A stretch of 64,000 bases of DNA from a bacterium (GTDB taxonomy: Bacteria > Patescibacteria > Dojkabacteria > JAKAPS01 > JAJZLI01), in NCBI GenBank assembly GCA_021809565.1, contig JAJZKG010000002.1, positions 18,828 through 82,827 of the forward strand. The letters are read 5' to 3'. Positions 24,533 to 34,100 of the stretch are shown here, piece by piece. A program made the translations under genes and the position numbers. The notes beneath the pieces are model-generated. The model searched no databases and was not told the DNA's origin. It saw only the letters and a list, made by a program, of their open reading frames with translations. Every line of letters starts with the position of its first letter. The first letter of the stretch is position 1.

Positions 24533-25879
24533 ATGATAGATATTCATAAAAATATTTCAAAAGATGCATTAAATATATCTAATATACTGTTTAAAAATGG
24601 GTATCAGTCTTATCTTGTTGGTGGTTCTATAAGAGATATTCTTATGAATAAAAATGATTTACATGATTATGATATTGCTACAGATGCAACTCCTGATGAT
24701 TTGAAAAAGATGTTCAAGCATGCTATAGCTTTTGGAGAAAAATTTGGGACAATACTAGTAATATATAATGGTTTTAATTTTGAAATTACTACTTTTAGAA
24801 CTGAATCTGATTACAAAGATCAAAGACATCCAGAAAAAGTTGTTTTTATAAAAGACATCAGGGAAGATTTAAAAAGGAGAGATTTTACTATGAATGCGAT
24901 TGCTTTTGACATGAGATCAAATACTATTATTGATATTTTTAATGGGCAAAAAGATATAAAAAATAAGATTATCAAATGTGTAGGAGACCCAGATCTAAGA
25001 TTTGATGAAGACCCTTTACGTCTTATTAGGGCTGTAAGATTTTATGTACAACTTAATTTTGATATTGATAAGACAACATATACCTCAATCAAAAATAATG
25101 CTCATAAAATAGCTACTGTATCTAAAGAAAGAATTCGTGATGAGTTTATGAGAATGATTTCTTTTGATAATCCAAGTAGGGGAGTAGAATTACTTAGGGA
25201 TACGGGATTACTGGATTATATATTTCCAGAAATTAATATATGTTTGGGGGTAGAACAGAATAAATTTCATTCTTTAGATGTATATCATCATCTTTTATTA
25301 TCAATGGATATGGCTGATAAAAGAGTTAGATTAGCTGCATTACTTCATGATATAGGAAAACCTCAAACAAAAGAGGGTGAACATTTTTTTGGTCATGAAA
25401 AAGTTGGTGCAGAAATGGCTGATAAGATGTTAAGAAGATTAAAATTTCCTAAAAAAGATATATCTCTTGTATCTAAGCTCATATATTTGCATCTTTTTAA
25501 TTATGAAGATAAATGGACAGATTCTGCAATAAGGAGGTTTTTAAGAAGGGTTGAGAATGATGAAACTTTGGAACTCTTATTTTTGCTTAGAGAAGCTGAT
25601 GAGCATGGTAATCCAATATCCAAATATGATTTTGCAAATTTAGATAAATTGAAAAATAGAATATCTAAAGTGAGGGACAAGGATGGGTACTTATCCTTAA
25701 AAGATTTAAAATTAAATGGTGATGATTTGATAAAAATAGGTTATAGTGACGGGATAGATATAGGAAAAGAATTGCAGACGTTACTTATAAGAGTTATTGA
25801 AGATCCAGGTATAAACAGTCAGAAAAAACTTTTAAAAATGGCACAGGATGATTTTATTAAATTTAAAAAGTATGATTAA
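24533..25879 (+). CDS. cca: CCA tRNA nucleotidyltransferase with HD domain
   Basis: This enzyme adds or repairs the 3' CCA of tRNAs. The class II nucleotidyltransferase core shows SYLVGGSIRDILM and DYDIATDATPDDLKKMF near residues 22-60, RRDFTMNAIAFD, and FDEDPLRLIRAVRF. An HD phosphohydrolase domain (RLAALLHDIGKPQ at about 265-277) follows. The 448-residue length fits. It is needed here because the tRNA-Leu gene at 42441 does not encode CCA. It starts directly after the cysS stop. Poly(A) polymerase is the alternative, which motifs alone do not exclude. Confidence 0.9.
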   Translation: MIDIHKNISKDALNISNILFKNGYQSYLVGGSIRDILMNKNDLHDYDIATDATPDDLKKMFKHAIAFGEKFGTILVIYNGFNFEITTFRTESDYKDQRHPEKVVFIKDIREDLKRRDFTMNAIAFDMRSNTIIDIFNGQKDIKNKIIKCVGDPDLRFDEDPLRLIRAVRFYVQLNFDIDKTTYTSIKNNAHKIATVSKERIRDEFMRMISFDNPSRGVELLRDTGLLDYIFPEINICLGVEQNKFHSLDVYHHLLLSMDMADKRVRLAALLHDIGKPQTKEGEHFFGHEKVGAEMADKMLRRLKFPKKDISLVSKLIYLHLFNYEDKWTDSAIRRFLRRVENDETLELLFLLREADEHGNPISKYDFANLDKLKNRISKVRDKDGYLSLKDLKLNGDDLIKIGYSDGIDIGKELQTLLIRVIEDPGINSQKKLLKMAQDDFIKFKKYD

Positions 25880-27158
25880 TATCCAATCATTCTATAATTT
25901 TGAAGATGAGAATATATCTTGCATATATATAAAATCTGAAAAGTATAATATCCTTATAAATTGTGGTATTTTACATCCAAATATGCCATTTGGAATGTTT
26001 CCCTTTGACCCTAAATTAATAGATTTTCTATTTTTATCGAGTGCAGATATAAAGGAATCAGGTTTAATTCCCAGACTTATCAAAGAGGGATTTGATGGAG
26101 AAATATATTCTACCAAAGAGACCTTTGAATTGTATGATTATATAATTAAGAATGCGGCTTTAATAGAAAAAGAGGAGATTCAACAAAACAAGCATTATAT
26201 GTTGTATGACAATGTATCAATAAATAAATCACTCTCTATGTTTAGTTTTTTAGATAAAAGATCAGAAGTAATTTATGATGATTTAAGTCTACAAATATTT
26301 TTTTCTGGTTATATGCCAGGTTCCTTTTCTATTAAATTAATGATTGAAGGAAAAAATTTAATTATATTAAGTAACCTATGTTCTAGTGATCAACATATGT
26401 ATAAAAAAGATACTATAAAAATCAATAAAGAAGACATTGTTGTTATTCAAGGTTATAGTGTCAATGATGAGTATAATTATAAAAATGACATAATGAAATT
26501 TGAGGATATACTGGATAATGCGATTTTGGCTGAAGGTAATATATTATTTCCAGTTTTTTCTCCGGTAGCTATTTTTAATATACTTTCTCAGCTAGATAAA
26601 TTTTTTAGGTCTAAAAATATAGATAATATTCCAATATTTATCGATGGTCTATTCTTTGATAAATTTATTAAATTTCTGAATATCCATAAATATAAATATA
26701 ATCTGCCAATTGATAATATTAATTATATAGAAGATAGCTCAAAATCTTTGAGGTTAGTGCAAAAATCTTTATCTAAGATAGATAAAAGAAGAGCTGTTCA
26801 ATCACAAGTAATAATAGCTTCTGGGGAACGTATGATTAATTATTTAAAAAAGAATGCTGTATTTAAAAAAACTGCTATAATTCTAACAGAGCAAACAACT
26901 AAAGGGACTTTTGAGTATGAAATTGAGAATCATACTGATATATCTTATAAAAATAAAAATTATAAGATAAGGGCAAATGTTGCTCAATGTTTAAGTTTTT
27001 CTGGATATATTTGTTATGATGATATAATGCCATTGTTGAATAATGGAGGTATAAATATTATTCAAATGGGTGGCTCAGATTATTTATTGGAACGTCTTAA
27101 TAATTCAAATAATGTAATAGAAAAGCGTTTATCTGGCGAAACATATATTTTAAAATAA
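25872..27158 (+). CDS. Degenerate metallo-beta-lactamase/beta-CASP protein
   Basis: The fold pattern follows beta-CASP RNases: ILINCGI, then DFLFLSSADIKESGLIPRLIKEGFDGEIYSTKET, FFSGYMPGSFSIKLMIEGKNLIILSNL, a beta-CASP insert, IIASGERM, and FSGYICYDD. Every expected metal ligand is replaced: HxHxDH is SADIKES, the DAGH histidine is Met, the following Asp is Asn, and the late SaHaD and HGE motifs are altered. It is therefore unlikely to be an active nuclease; a structural or RNA-binding role is possible. The start is taken as the ATG at 25872 (8-nt overlap with cca); an in-frame ATG exists at 25848. It ends 6 nt before ychF. Confidence 0.75.
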   Translation: MINIQSFYNFEDENISCIYIKSEKYNILINCGILHPNMPFGMFPFDPKLIDFLFLSSADIKESGLIPRLIKEGFDGEIYSTKETFELYDYIIKNAALIEKEEIQQNKHYMLYDNVSINKSLSMFSFLDKRSEVIYDDLSLQIFFSGYMPGSFSIKLMIEGKNLIILSNLCSSDQHMYKKDTIKINKEDIVVIQGYSVNDEYNYKNDIMKFEDILDNAILAEGNILFPVFSPVAIFNILSQLDKFFRSKNIDNIPIFIDGLFFDKFIKFLNIHKYKYNLPIDNINYIEDSSKSLRLVQKSLSKIDKRRAVQSQVIIASGERMINYLKKNAVFKKTAIILTEQTTKGTFEYEIENHTDISYKNKNYKIRANVAQCLSFSGYICYDDIMPLLNNGGINIIQMGGSDYLLERLNNSNNVIEKRLSGETYILK

Positions 27159-27164
27159 AACGTT

Positions 27165-28208
27165 ATGTCTTTAAGAATAGGTATAGTAGGTCTTCCAAAT
27201 GTAGGCAAATCAACATTATTTAATGCTCTGACAGAAAATTCAGTCCCTGCAGAAAATTTTCCGTTTTGTACTATTGATCCTAACGTAGGTGTTATTAATG
27301 TTTATGATGATAGACTATATAAAATAAATGAAATAACCAAATCAAATAAAATTGTTAATGCAACTGCTACTTTTGTTGATATAGCGGGTATAGTGAAAGG
27401 AGCACATAAAGGTGAAGGTTTGGGAAATCAATTTTTATCACATATTGGAGAGGTGGATCTTATACTTGAGGTGGTGAGAGATTTCAAAAATGATAATATC
27501 ATACATGTAGAGGATGGTATTAACCCAGTAAGAGATATAGAAATTATAAGGTATGAATTCTTATGCAAGGATATTGAAAAAGTTCAGTCTCTTAAATCTA
27601 GATTTGAAAAGGCAGCAAAAAAAGATCCTTCAAATAATAAATACATTCAGGTATTCAATATGATTATAGACAATTTTGATAAAGGTATCATGGTAACAGA
27701 GATGGACCTCAAAGATGATCAACAAGAATTAATAAAGGAGTTTAATTTTCTTACAAACAAACCTTTTTTAATGTTATACAATATTGAAGAGTATAAGGCC
27801 TATTATGAAGGAAATAATATTTATCTTAATATACTTTTTGAATATGAATTATCTAAAATGGATAGATCTGATAGAGATAAATTTTTAGCTGACCTTGGTA
27901 TTTCTTTGTCTGGTATTGATTTATTATCGAATATTTCATTTGAGAAGCTTGGATTGCAAACGTTTTTTACTGAAGGTGAAAAAGAAGTAAGAGCTTGGAG
28001 TATAACCAAAGGAACAAATGCTGTGAATGCTGCTGGAGTGATTCATACTGATTTTACAAAAAAATTTATTAAAATGGAGGTTGTATCATTTGATGATTTT
28101 ATCAAATATAAAGGTTGGATTGGGGCTAAAGAAAATGGTTGTTTAAAGATAGTTGGTGCTGATTATATACTTCAAGACGGAGATATTGTAATTGTTAGAC
28201 ATTCATAA
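27165..28208 (+). CDS. ychF: Redox-regulated/ribosome-binding ATPase YchF
   Basis: YchF is an Obg-family P-loop protein that prefers ATP and binds ribosomes. The 347-residue protein has G1 GLPNVGKS (9-16), PFCTIDPNVGV (switch I), FVDIAGIVKGAHKGEGLGNQFLSHI (G3), a coiled insertion, and a C-terminal TGS domain ending in GDYIL-like ADYILQDGDIVIVRH. The G4 motif reads MLYNIEE rather than NKxD, matching YchF's relaxed nucleotide specificity. It is the last gene of the ybaB-to-ychF run and converges on the tmRNA gene. Confidence 0.95.
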   Translation: MSLRIGIVGLPNVGKSTLFNALTENSVPAENFPFCTIDPNVGVINVYDDRLYKINEITKSNKIVNATATFVDIAGIVKGAHKGEGLGNQFLSHIGEVDLILEVVRDFKNDNIIHVEDGINPVRDIEIIRYEFLCKDIEKVQSLKSRFEKAAKKDPSNNKYIQVFNMIIDNFDKGIMVTEMDLKDDQQELIKEFNFLTNKPFLMLYNIEEYKAYYEGNNIYLNILFEYELSKMDRSDRDKFLADLGISLSGIDLLSNISFEKLGLQTFFTEGEKEVRAWSITKGTNAVNAAGVIHTDFTKKFIKMEVVSFDDFIKYKGWIGAKENGCLKIVGADYILQDGDIVIVRHS

Positions 28209-28303
28209 ATAAATTGGTTGGAAAAATGGCTGTTATATTGAAGAATCTAGGTATTAATTAGATCTTAATAATAAATTGTAATTATTCAATAATAAATAAT
28301 ATA

Positions 28304-28713
28304 TGGTGGAGATGGTGGGGATCGAACCCACATCCAATGAAGTTATTATATATATGGAATTACAAGTTTACCAATTTAAAATTTTAAAGATAATTATTCA
28401 AAAATTAGCAAACAATAATTACCTTGATACTGTTCTTTATGTCATATTAAATCGTAGGTATCATAGTTTAATATCTAGCTTATATTTGTTTAAACAAAAT
28501 AATAAACTCAAGCAGGTTTACTATTTCATCCTAAATGTGTTGTTTACGCAACATTTAGATAGAAAGCAGGTTTTGCGAATATAGCGTTAACTACTGCACT
28601 AACCTTACTTTTTATATTGTTTACATTTGTGTTTTTAGAAATTTTTTAAAAGATTTCTAAATCTTTACTTGCCATGTATATAACAGAATTCCTTGTCAAG
28701 ACCGATCATCCCC
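28304..28713 (-). ncRNA. ssrA: Transfer-messenger RNA (tmRNA)
   Basis: tmRNA rescues stalled ribosomes. On the - strand the 5' end GGGGATG (28713-28707) pairs with CATCTCC of the 3' acceptor strand. This is followed by A and an encoded CCA (ending at 28304). A T-arm (GTGGGTTCGATCCCCAC) precedes it, and GGTCTTGACAAGG resembles the conserved D-loop region GGTTTCGACA. The 410-nt length is typical. A tag frame ends ...FYLNVA with TAA at 28546-28544. The stop sits in a hairpin (CTAAATGTTG / CAACACATTTAG), as in the H5 helix of known tmRNAs. The resume codon is uncertain. Confidence 0.87.
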
Positions 28714-28720
28714 ATATTTA

Positions 28721-28726
28721 TTTATA
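28721..28726 (-). promoter_or_regulatory. -10 box of ssrA
   Basis: TATAAA on the - strand ends 7 nt before the first G of tmRNA, the right distance for a transcription start. No clear -35 is seen. Confidence 0.45.
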
Positions 28727-28779
28727 ATTAAAGAACACAACTTTTAATTTTACCATATTTATGTTAATCTTTCAATAAT

Positions 28780-29346
28780 ATGGCATACAGACACAAAGAA
28801 GATATAAATCTGTTACATAATATTGAAGGCCCAGTTGGCTCTTTTGATATTTTTTATTCGTGGGTATTTAAAATAGGTAAACATATCTTAATAGGTGTTG
28901 AAGTACTTGTTGTAATAGCTTTTATCTTTAAAATATTTTTAGATAGTACATATGCCAGTGTTGTTAATAAATCAAATTCTCTCCAATCAAAGTTAAATTC
29001 CACTTCAATGGTTACTAAGGTGAATAAGATTACAAAGTATCAGCAGAGTATTAATACGATAACAAGTTTAGAGACTTTTAAAGAAAAAACTGGAATTACT
29101 TTATATGACATATTGCATCTTATACCATCAGGGATAGTTGTAACAAATGTAAGTTTAGATATTAATAAGTTCCTTATTTCTGGTACTGCTTCAACGTATG
29201 CTCAATTACAAATTTTATCAAATAATTTTACCCATGATTCTTCGCAGTTTAGTAATGTACTTATTCCACAACTGACTAATTCTAGTTTACAATCTATAAA
29301 TAATATAAATTTTTCTTTATCTGCAAATTTAATTAATAAACAATGA
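28780..29346 (+). CDS. pilN: PilN-like type IV pilus assembly protein
   Basis: PilN forms, with PilO, the inner-membrane alignment complex of type IV pilus machines. The 188-residue protein has a short cytoplasmic tail containing INLLHNIEGPVGSF (the PilN 'INLL' motif that binds PilM), one membrane span (about 35-55), a helical stalk and a ferredoxin-like C-terminal domain (GIVVTNVSLDINKFLISGTASTYAQLQIL). It overlaps pilO by 4 nt. pilM is not in the window. The call rests on the motif, architecture and the PilO neighbour. Confidence 0.78.
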   Translation: MAYRHKEDINLLHNIEGPVGSFDIFYSWVFKIGKHILIGVEVLVVIAFIFKIFLDSTYASVVNKSNSLQSKLNSTSMVTKVNKITKYQQSINTITSLETFKEKTGITLYDILHLIPSGIVVTNVSLDINKFLISGTASTYAQLQILSNNFTHDSSQFSNVLIPQLTNSSLQSINNINFSLSANLINKQ

Positions 29347-29969
29347 GAAGTTTTGATTATCAAAAAGAAAAACAGTTATTTTTGAACAGCTTTAATAATA
29401 AAAGATATGTACTTTATTATTATATGAGTTTTTCTATAGTTCTTATTATTATATTTATTGCATTTATAATATATCCTATAACTACTGATATGATAAAAGA
29501 GAATAATCAGATTACCTCTGTCAAAGCTATGAATGTTCAAATGCAAAATAGAATTAACCTTATTAACTCAACATACTCAATATACTCTAATAAGGTAGCT
29601 AAAAATACTACTGCTGTTAATAATGCTTTGCCTAAAAATCAAGATACTGCATTCATATTTGGTAATGTATATCAGATATTCCAGAATAATGCTTTACAAC
29701 TTGATTCTATTGCTTTTTCAAATAATATTAATTCACAATTAGAGGTTGCAATAACCCCATTTTTTGCATCTGCATTTCCGATAGATATTACTGGGGCGGG
29801 AACATATCAGAATCTATTATCTGCTTTAGCAACGTTATCTGCATATCCACAAAGGATAGTTGTATACAATGTTTCATTTGCTGCATCCAATAACAATCTA
29901 AGTAACAATTTTATTGGTTCTTCTGGGTTATTTCAATTGAGTGCAATAGTATTTTATTCTAAATTATAA
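29343..29969 (+). CDS. pilO: PilO-like type IV pilus assembly protein
   Basis: The 208-residue protein has one membrane span (about 28-50), a periplasmic coiled stalk and a C-terminal alpha/beta domain (FPIDITGAGTYQNLLSALATLSAYPQRIVVYNVSF), the usual PilO pattern. It starts inside the end of pilN (ATGA overlap) and is followed after 2 nt by a small membrane protein. It is probably part of a pilus used for attachment or DNA uptake. PilO proteins diverge quickly, so the call depends partly on context. Confidence 0.72.
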   Translation: MRSFDYQKEKQLFLNSFNNKRYVLYYYMSFSIVLIIIFIAFIIYPITTDMIKENNQITSVKAMNVQMQNRINLINSTYSIYSNKVAKNTTAVNNALPKNQDTAFIFGNVYQIFQNNALQLDSIAFSNNINSQLEVAITPFFASAFPIDITGAGTYQNLLSALATLSAYPQRIVVYNVSFAASNNNLSNNFIGSSGLFQLSAIVFYSKL

Positions 29970-29971
29970 TT

Positions 29972-30211
29972 ATGAAGAAATTTTTTACTATTATAATCTT
30001 TACATTTGTAGTATTTATAATATGGATAGGTTTTTCTCTCTATTCTGCTATATCAAAGCCACCTGTTGTAAATATCTCTCCCTCAAATATAGCCAATTTT
30101 AATACAGATTTACAACTCAATACATTAAATCGTATTGTAACTGATCAGAAGTATATTTGTGTAAACAATAATTTTACAGTTAAGTCCTGTTCTAATAAAA
30201 CCCAAATATGA
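29972..30211 (+). CDS. Small single-span membrane protein, pilus operon
   Basis: The 79-residue product has an N-terminal membrane helix (about 3-26, FFTIIIFTFVVFIIWIGFSLY) and a short, asparagine-rich extracytoplasmic tail with two cysteines (YICVNN and VKSCSN). Those could form a disulfide. I do not recognise the family. Its position 2 nt after pilO suggests a pilus-assembly accessory (PilP-like place in the operon), but the sequence does not show PilP features. Confidence 0.6.
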   Translation: MKKFFTIIIFTFVVFIIWIGFSLYSAISKPPVVNISPSNIANFNTDLQLNTLNRIVTDQKYICVNNNFTVKSCSNKTQI

Positions 30212-30231
30212 TCTATAAATTTAATATATAG

Positions 30232-30564
30232 TTATTTTCTAATTCTGGCTGCTATAGCAAAGTACATAAAATACTTTTCTAACTCTAAGGCATCTTCTTC
30301 ATTAAATGTTTCACTAAATAAACTACTAATGAATTGATCCTTGGAGCGTAATACTTCTTTTGTTCTTATAGAATTTTTTTTTATTAAAGTATCTATTGTT
30401 GCATCAAACAACCCTAGAGCTCTAGTTACGGATAAAGTTTCATATTGTTTATTATTTTCTCTTTTTGCCTTAAAAGCTCTACTAATTTCACTATATATAT
30501 TACCCATCTGTTCGAATATATTCATTTTTGACCATGCTTTATAATTGATCGTATAATTATTCAT
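30232..30564 (-). CDS. Conserved helical hypothetical protein
   Basis: The 110-residue protein is mostly helical (IFEQMGNIYSEISRAFKAKRENNKQYETLSVTRALGLFDATIDTL) with no membrane span or known catalytic motif. I recall similar short proteins in CPR genomes, but no function is known to me. It overlaps the upstream DUF5674-like gene by 4 nt, so the two form an operon on the strand opposite to their neighbours. Confidence 0.7.
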   Translation of the reverse strand: MNNYTINYKAWSKMNIFEQMGNIYSEISRAFKAKRENNKQYETLSVTRALGLFDATIDTLIKKNSIRTKEVLRSKDQFISSLFSETFNEEDALELEKYFMYFAIAARIRK

Positions 30565-30902
30565 TTCGTTATCTTTACTTTGATTAAATCTAGGATTAAT
30601 TGGCGAATTTTTTCATTCTCTATATTTCGTGATATATTATTTTGACTCGGACGGATGTTTATCATAGAATCAAATTCTACAAATTTATCAGTATTAAATT
30701 TTTCTGGGTACAAATTTATACCCCATATATCTTTTTGTTTAGATCCATTTTCTAATAGAAATTGTTCTCCATCAACATGCATTTCAAGGTTAACTACCAA
30801 TAGTTCACCTTCTATGTCTACGACAGCTTTCACTAGGTTGCCATACATCTCATGTGCCATGTTTGTTAACTCTTTAATACTTATGGTGTCTACTTGTTTC
30901 AT
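30561..30902 (-). CDS. DUF5674-like protein
   Basis: The 113 residues match the pattern I know as DUF5674: MYGNLVKAVVDIEGELLVVNLEMHVDGEQFLLENGSKQKDIWGINLYPEK, then FVEFDSMINIRPSQNN and IRQLILDLI. The function is unknown. The protein is soluble. It heads the two-gene - strand operon between the pilus genes and rpoB. A TAGAAT -10-like hexamer ends 6 nt before the ATG (30914-30909), so it too may be near-leaderless. Confidence 0.75.
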   Translation of the reverse strand: MKQVDTISIKELTNMAHEMYGNLVKAVVDIEGELLVVNLEMHVDGEQFLLENGSKQKDIWGINLYPEKFNTDKFVEFDSMINIRPSQNNISRNIENEKIRQLILDLIKVKITK

Positions 30903-30946
30903 TTCTTGATTCTACACCAAAATTTAACATTTTTCTATATTTTTTG

Positions 30947-30963
30947 GACTATATAATATAGTC
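30947..30963. promoter_or_regulatory. 17-bp perfect palindrome between DUF5674 operon and rpoB
   Basis: GACTATAT - A - ATATAGTC, with 8-bp arms, lies in the divergent spacer, 28 nt before the rpoB -35 box and 45 nt before the DUF5674-like start. It is a possible operator, and no regulator is identified. Confidence 0.45.
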
Positions 30964-30990
30964 AACATTCTAAATTACTTTGAAGATATA

Positions 30991-31019
30991 TTGACAATAA
31001 AATTATAATATGATATATA
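30991..31019 (+). promoter_or_regulatory. Promoter of rpoBC
   Basis: TTGACA (30991-30996), 17 nt, TATATA (31014-31019) preceded by TGA, making an extended -10. The leader is about 138 nt, the longest in the window, and includes AAAAAT-ATAG-ATTTTT. Leader-based control is possible but not shown. Confidence 0.72.
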
Positions 31020-31163
31020 TATCTACATACATTATTACGACTTGATGAAGGTTGATCACCGATAAAAATATAGATTTTTATGAAGCCTCTTTTGTGCCTA
31101 GGGGTGTTTTTGTGTGTTCGATGTTTTAAAGTCAGTGTTTTATTAATTATTTAGTAAGTTACT

Positions 31164-34100
31164 ATGCAACAAAGAATCAATCTTGCTACATCTAATAAAT
31201 ATAATAAGTATTTTGAGTATCCAAATTTAATAGAAGCACAGAAAAAATCATATGAATGGTTCTTAAATGAGCATCTTAGAGAGCTATTTGAAGAAATAAA
31301 TCCAGTTGTTGACAATACAGGAAAGTTGTGGATTCTAGAATTTTTAGATTATAGATTTGGTGAAGTAAACAGGAGTGTTAGAGAGGCTATAAGAAAGGGG
31401 TTGAGTTATGATAAGTCTTTGTATTTTAATGTAAGGCTTACCAATAAGGTTTCTGGGGAGATTAAAGAGCAAGAAATATTTATAGCAGAACTTCCTATTA
31501 TGACAGATAGAGGTAGTTTTATTATAAATGGTCACGAAAGAGTTGTAATTCACCAAGTAGTAAGGTCTGAAGGTATACTTTTTACAGAAGGTGATAAGAA
31601 AGCTGTACGTAATAAAGTGTATTTTGCAAAGCTTATAACATCTATAGGCCCATGGTTGACTTTTGAAGTAAATGCTCACAATGTTATGTCATTAAAGCTT
31701 GCTCCTAAGAAGCCCAAGATTCTTGTAACTACACTTTTAAGAGCTTTGGGTTATTCAACTAATACTGAGATTTCGAATTTGTTTTCTGATGTAGATACAA
31801 GTAGCGAGTCTAGATATATTGAATCTACTCTAGCAAAGGATCCTACGCACAATAATAATGAAGCTGTTTTAGAGATATATAGGAAAATAAGACCTGATAT
31901 AGCAGTAAATTATGAAAATGCTTTGTTATATATTAATAGTCTATTTTTCAATCCTAGAAAATTATTTCTTGGTAAAACTGGTAGGTATAAATTAAACAAG
32001 AAATTGGGTTTAAATATTCCTGTTGAAGCAAACAATTATGTTCTTACTAATATGGACATAATTGCTATAATTAAAAGATTAATTCAAGTAAATAATGGAG
32101 AGATGGATCCTGATGATGTTGACTCATTATCTAATAGGAGAGTAAAGAGTGTTGGTGAGTTGATGGGAGACTATTTAAGAATAGGTGTAAGAAGAGTTGA
32201 GAAGATAATAAAAGACAGAATGAGTATTATGTCTTCAGATGAAGTGCTTACTCCTTCAATGCTTGTAAGTGCAAAACCTTTTGTTTCTGTTATAAATGAG
32301 TTCTTTGGGAGTAGTTCTGTATCAGTATTTATGGATCAGGATAATATACTATCAGAGATCTCTAATAAAAGAAGGGTTACTGCTGGAGGGCCAGGAGGTC
32401 TGACTAAAGAAAGTGCTACATTTTCGGTTCGTGATGTTCATTATTCACAATACTCTAGACTATGCCCTGTAGAGTCTCCAGAAGGTCCTCAGATTGGTAT
32501 AGTTAACCATCTTTCTGTATATGCTAGAATAAATGATTATGGTTTTATAGAGGCTCCTTATAGAAAGGTATTTCATTCTATTTCATTTGACTCAGATGAA
32601 ATAGTTGGGAGAATAATTAAGAAAGATATAAAGGTAGATTCAAAAACATATAAGCAAGGGACTGTTATAGATAAAGATTTAGCCGTAAAGATAAAAAAAG
32701 CAAAACTTAAGGATATTGATGTTATTGCTTATTTATCAAATGAAATTATATATTATGATGTTGATGAGGAGTTTAATCTGAAAATTTCAAGTTTAAGTGT
32801 AAAAATAGATGAATATGGAAATATATTAGATTCTGTTATACAGATAAGATCAAGAGGTGAATATACTTTAGGGTCAGTAGATGATGTAAATCATATAGAA
32901 GTTTCTACATCCCAGATTGGAGGTGTTTCACTAAACTTAATCCCATTCTCTGCAGGTAATAAAGCTGATAGGACATTGATGGGGTCTAATATGCAGAAGC
33001 AAGCAGTACCTCTTGTTAATCCTGAAGCGCCACTTATAGGTACAGGGTTTGAATCCGTTGTAGCAGAGAATTCTAATAGAGCTGTTTTTGCTTATAGTGA
33101 TGGAATTATCGAATATGCTGATGCAGGAAAAGTTATTGTCAAATATGATAAGGGTGAGAAAGAAACATATTATGTGGACAAATTTGTACCTACAAATAAA
33201 AAAACATCTTTCTCCCAAACTGCTTTACTAAAGAAAGGTAATAAAGTTTCAAAAGGAGATATTATTGTTGACGGACCAGGGATGGATCATGGAGAGCTTG
33301 CTTTGGGTAGAAATTTGGTTGTAGGGTATATGATGTATGAAGGTTATAATTATGAGGACGGTATAGTCATATCAGAACGCTTAATAAAAGAAGACCTTCT
33401 TACTTCTGTGCACGTACAGTCATATACTCAAGATATAAAGGAAACAAGACTTGGGAATGAGATACATACAAGAGATATACCAAATGTTTCTCTGCATTCA
33501 CTACGTAATCTTGATGAGCAAGGTATTGTTAGAATAGGTGCATATGTAGAATCTGGAGATATATTAGTAGGTATAGTAGCTCCTAAAGGTGAAGTAGAAC
33601 TTACTGCCGAAGAAAAGCTTCTAAGATCTATTTTTGGTGATGTTGCAAAAGATGTAAGAGATAATTCTTTAAGGATTCCAAACGGAGAAAAGGGTATTGT
33701 TATAGATGTTGAAATTTTAGAAAGAAGTGATGATTCAAATAAATTAAATCCTGGTGTTATAAAACAAATTAAGGTTTGGGTTGCTAGGACACACAAGGTA
33801 GGGTTAGGTGATAAATTATCTGGAAGATTTGGAGACAAAGGTGTTGTATCTAAAATATTACCAGTAGAAGACATGCCATATTTAAAGGATGGTACTCCTA
33901 TAGATATAATTTTATCACCTTCTAGTATTACAAAGAGGCTTAATTTCGGACAATTAAATGAGATATATTATGGTGAAATAGCAAAACGAGCAGGGTTAAA
34001 TTTTGCTTTTCCTATATTTTCTAGAATGGATGAGGATAAATTAGAAAGTATAAAGAAAAAATATGATGTTGGTGAAATTGAAGATAAGGTATTACTTCGT

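Noticed and set aside
28303..28584. A 93-codon + strand open frame after ychF
   Set aside because: It is the complement of the tmRNA gene; its start corresponds to the T-arm and acceptor end.
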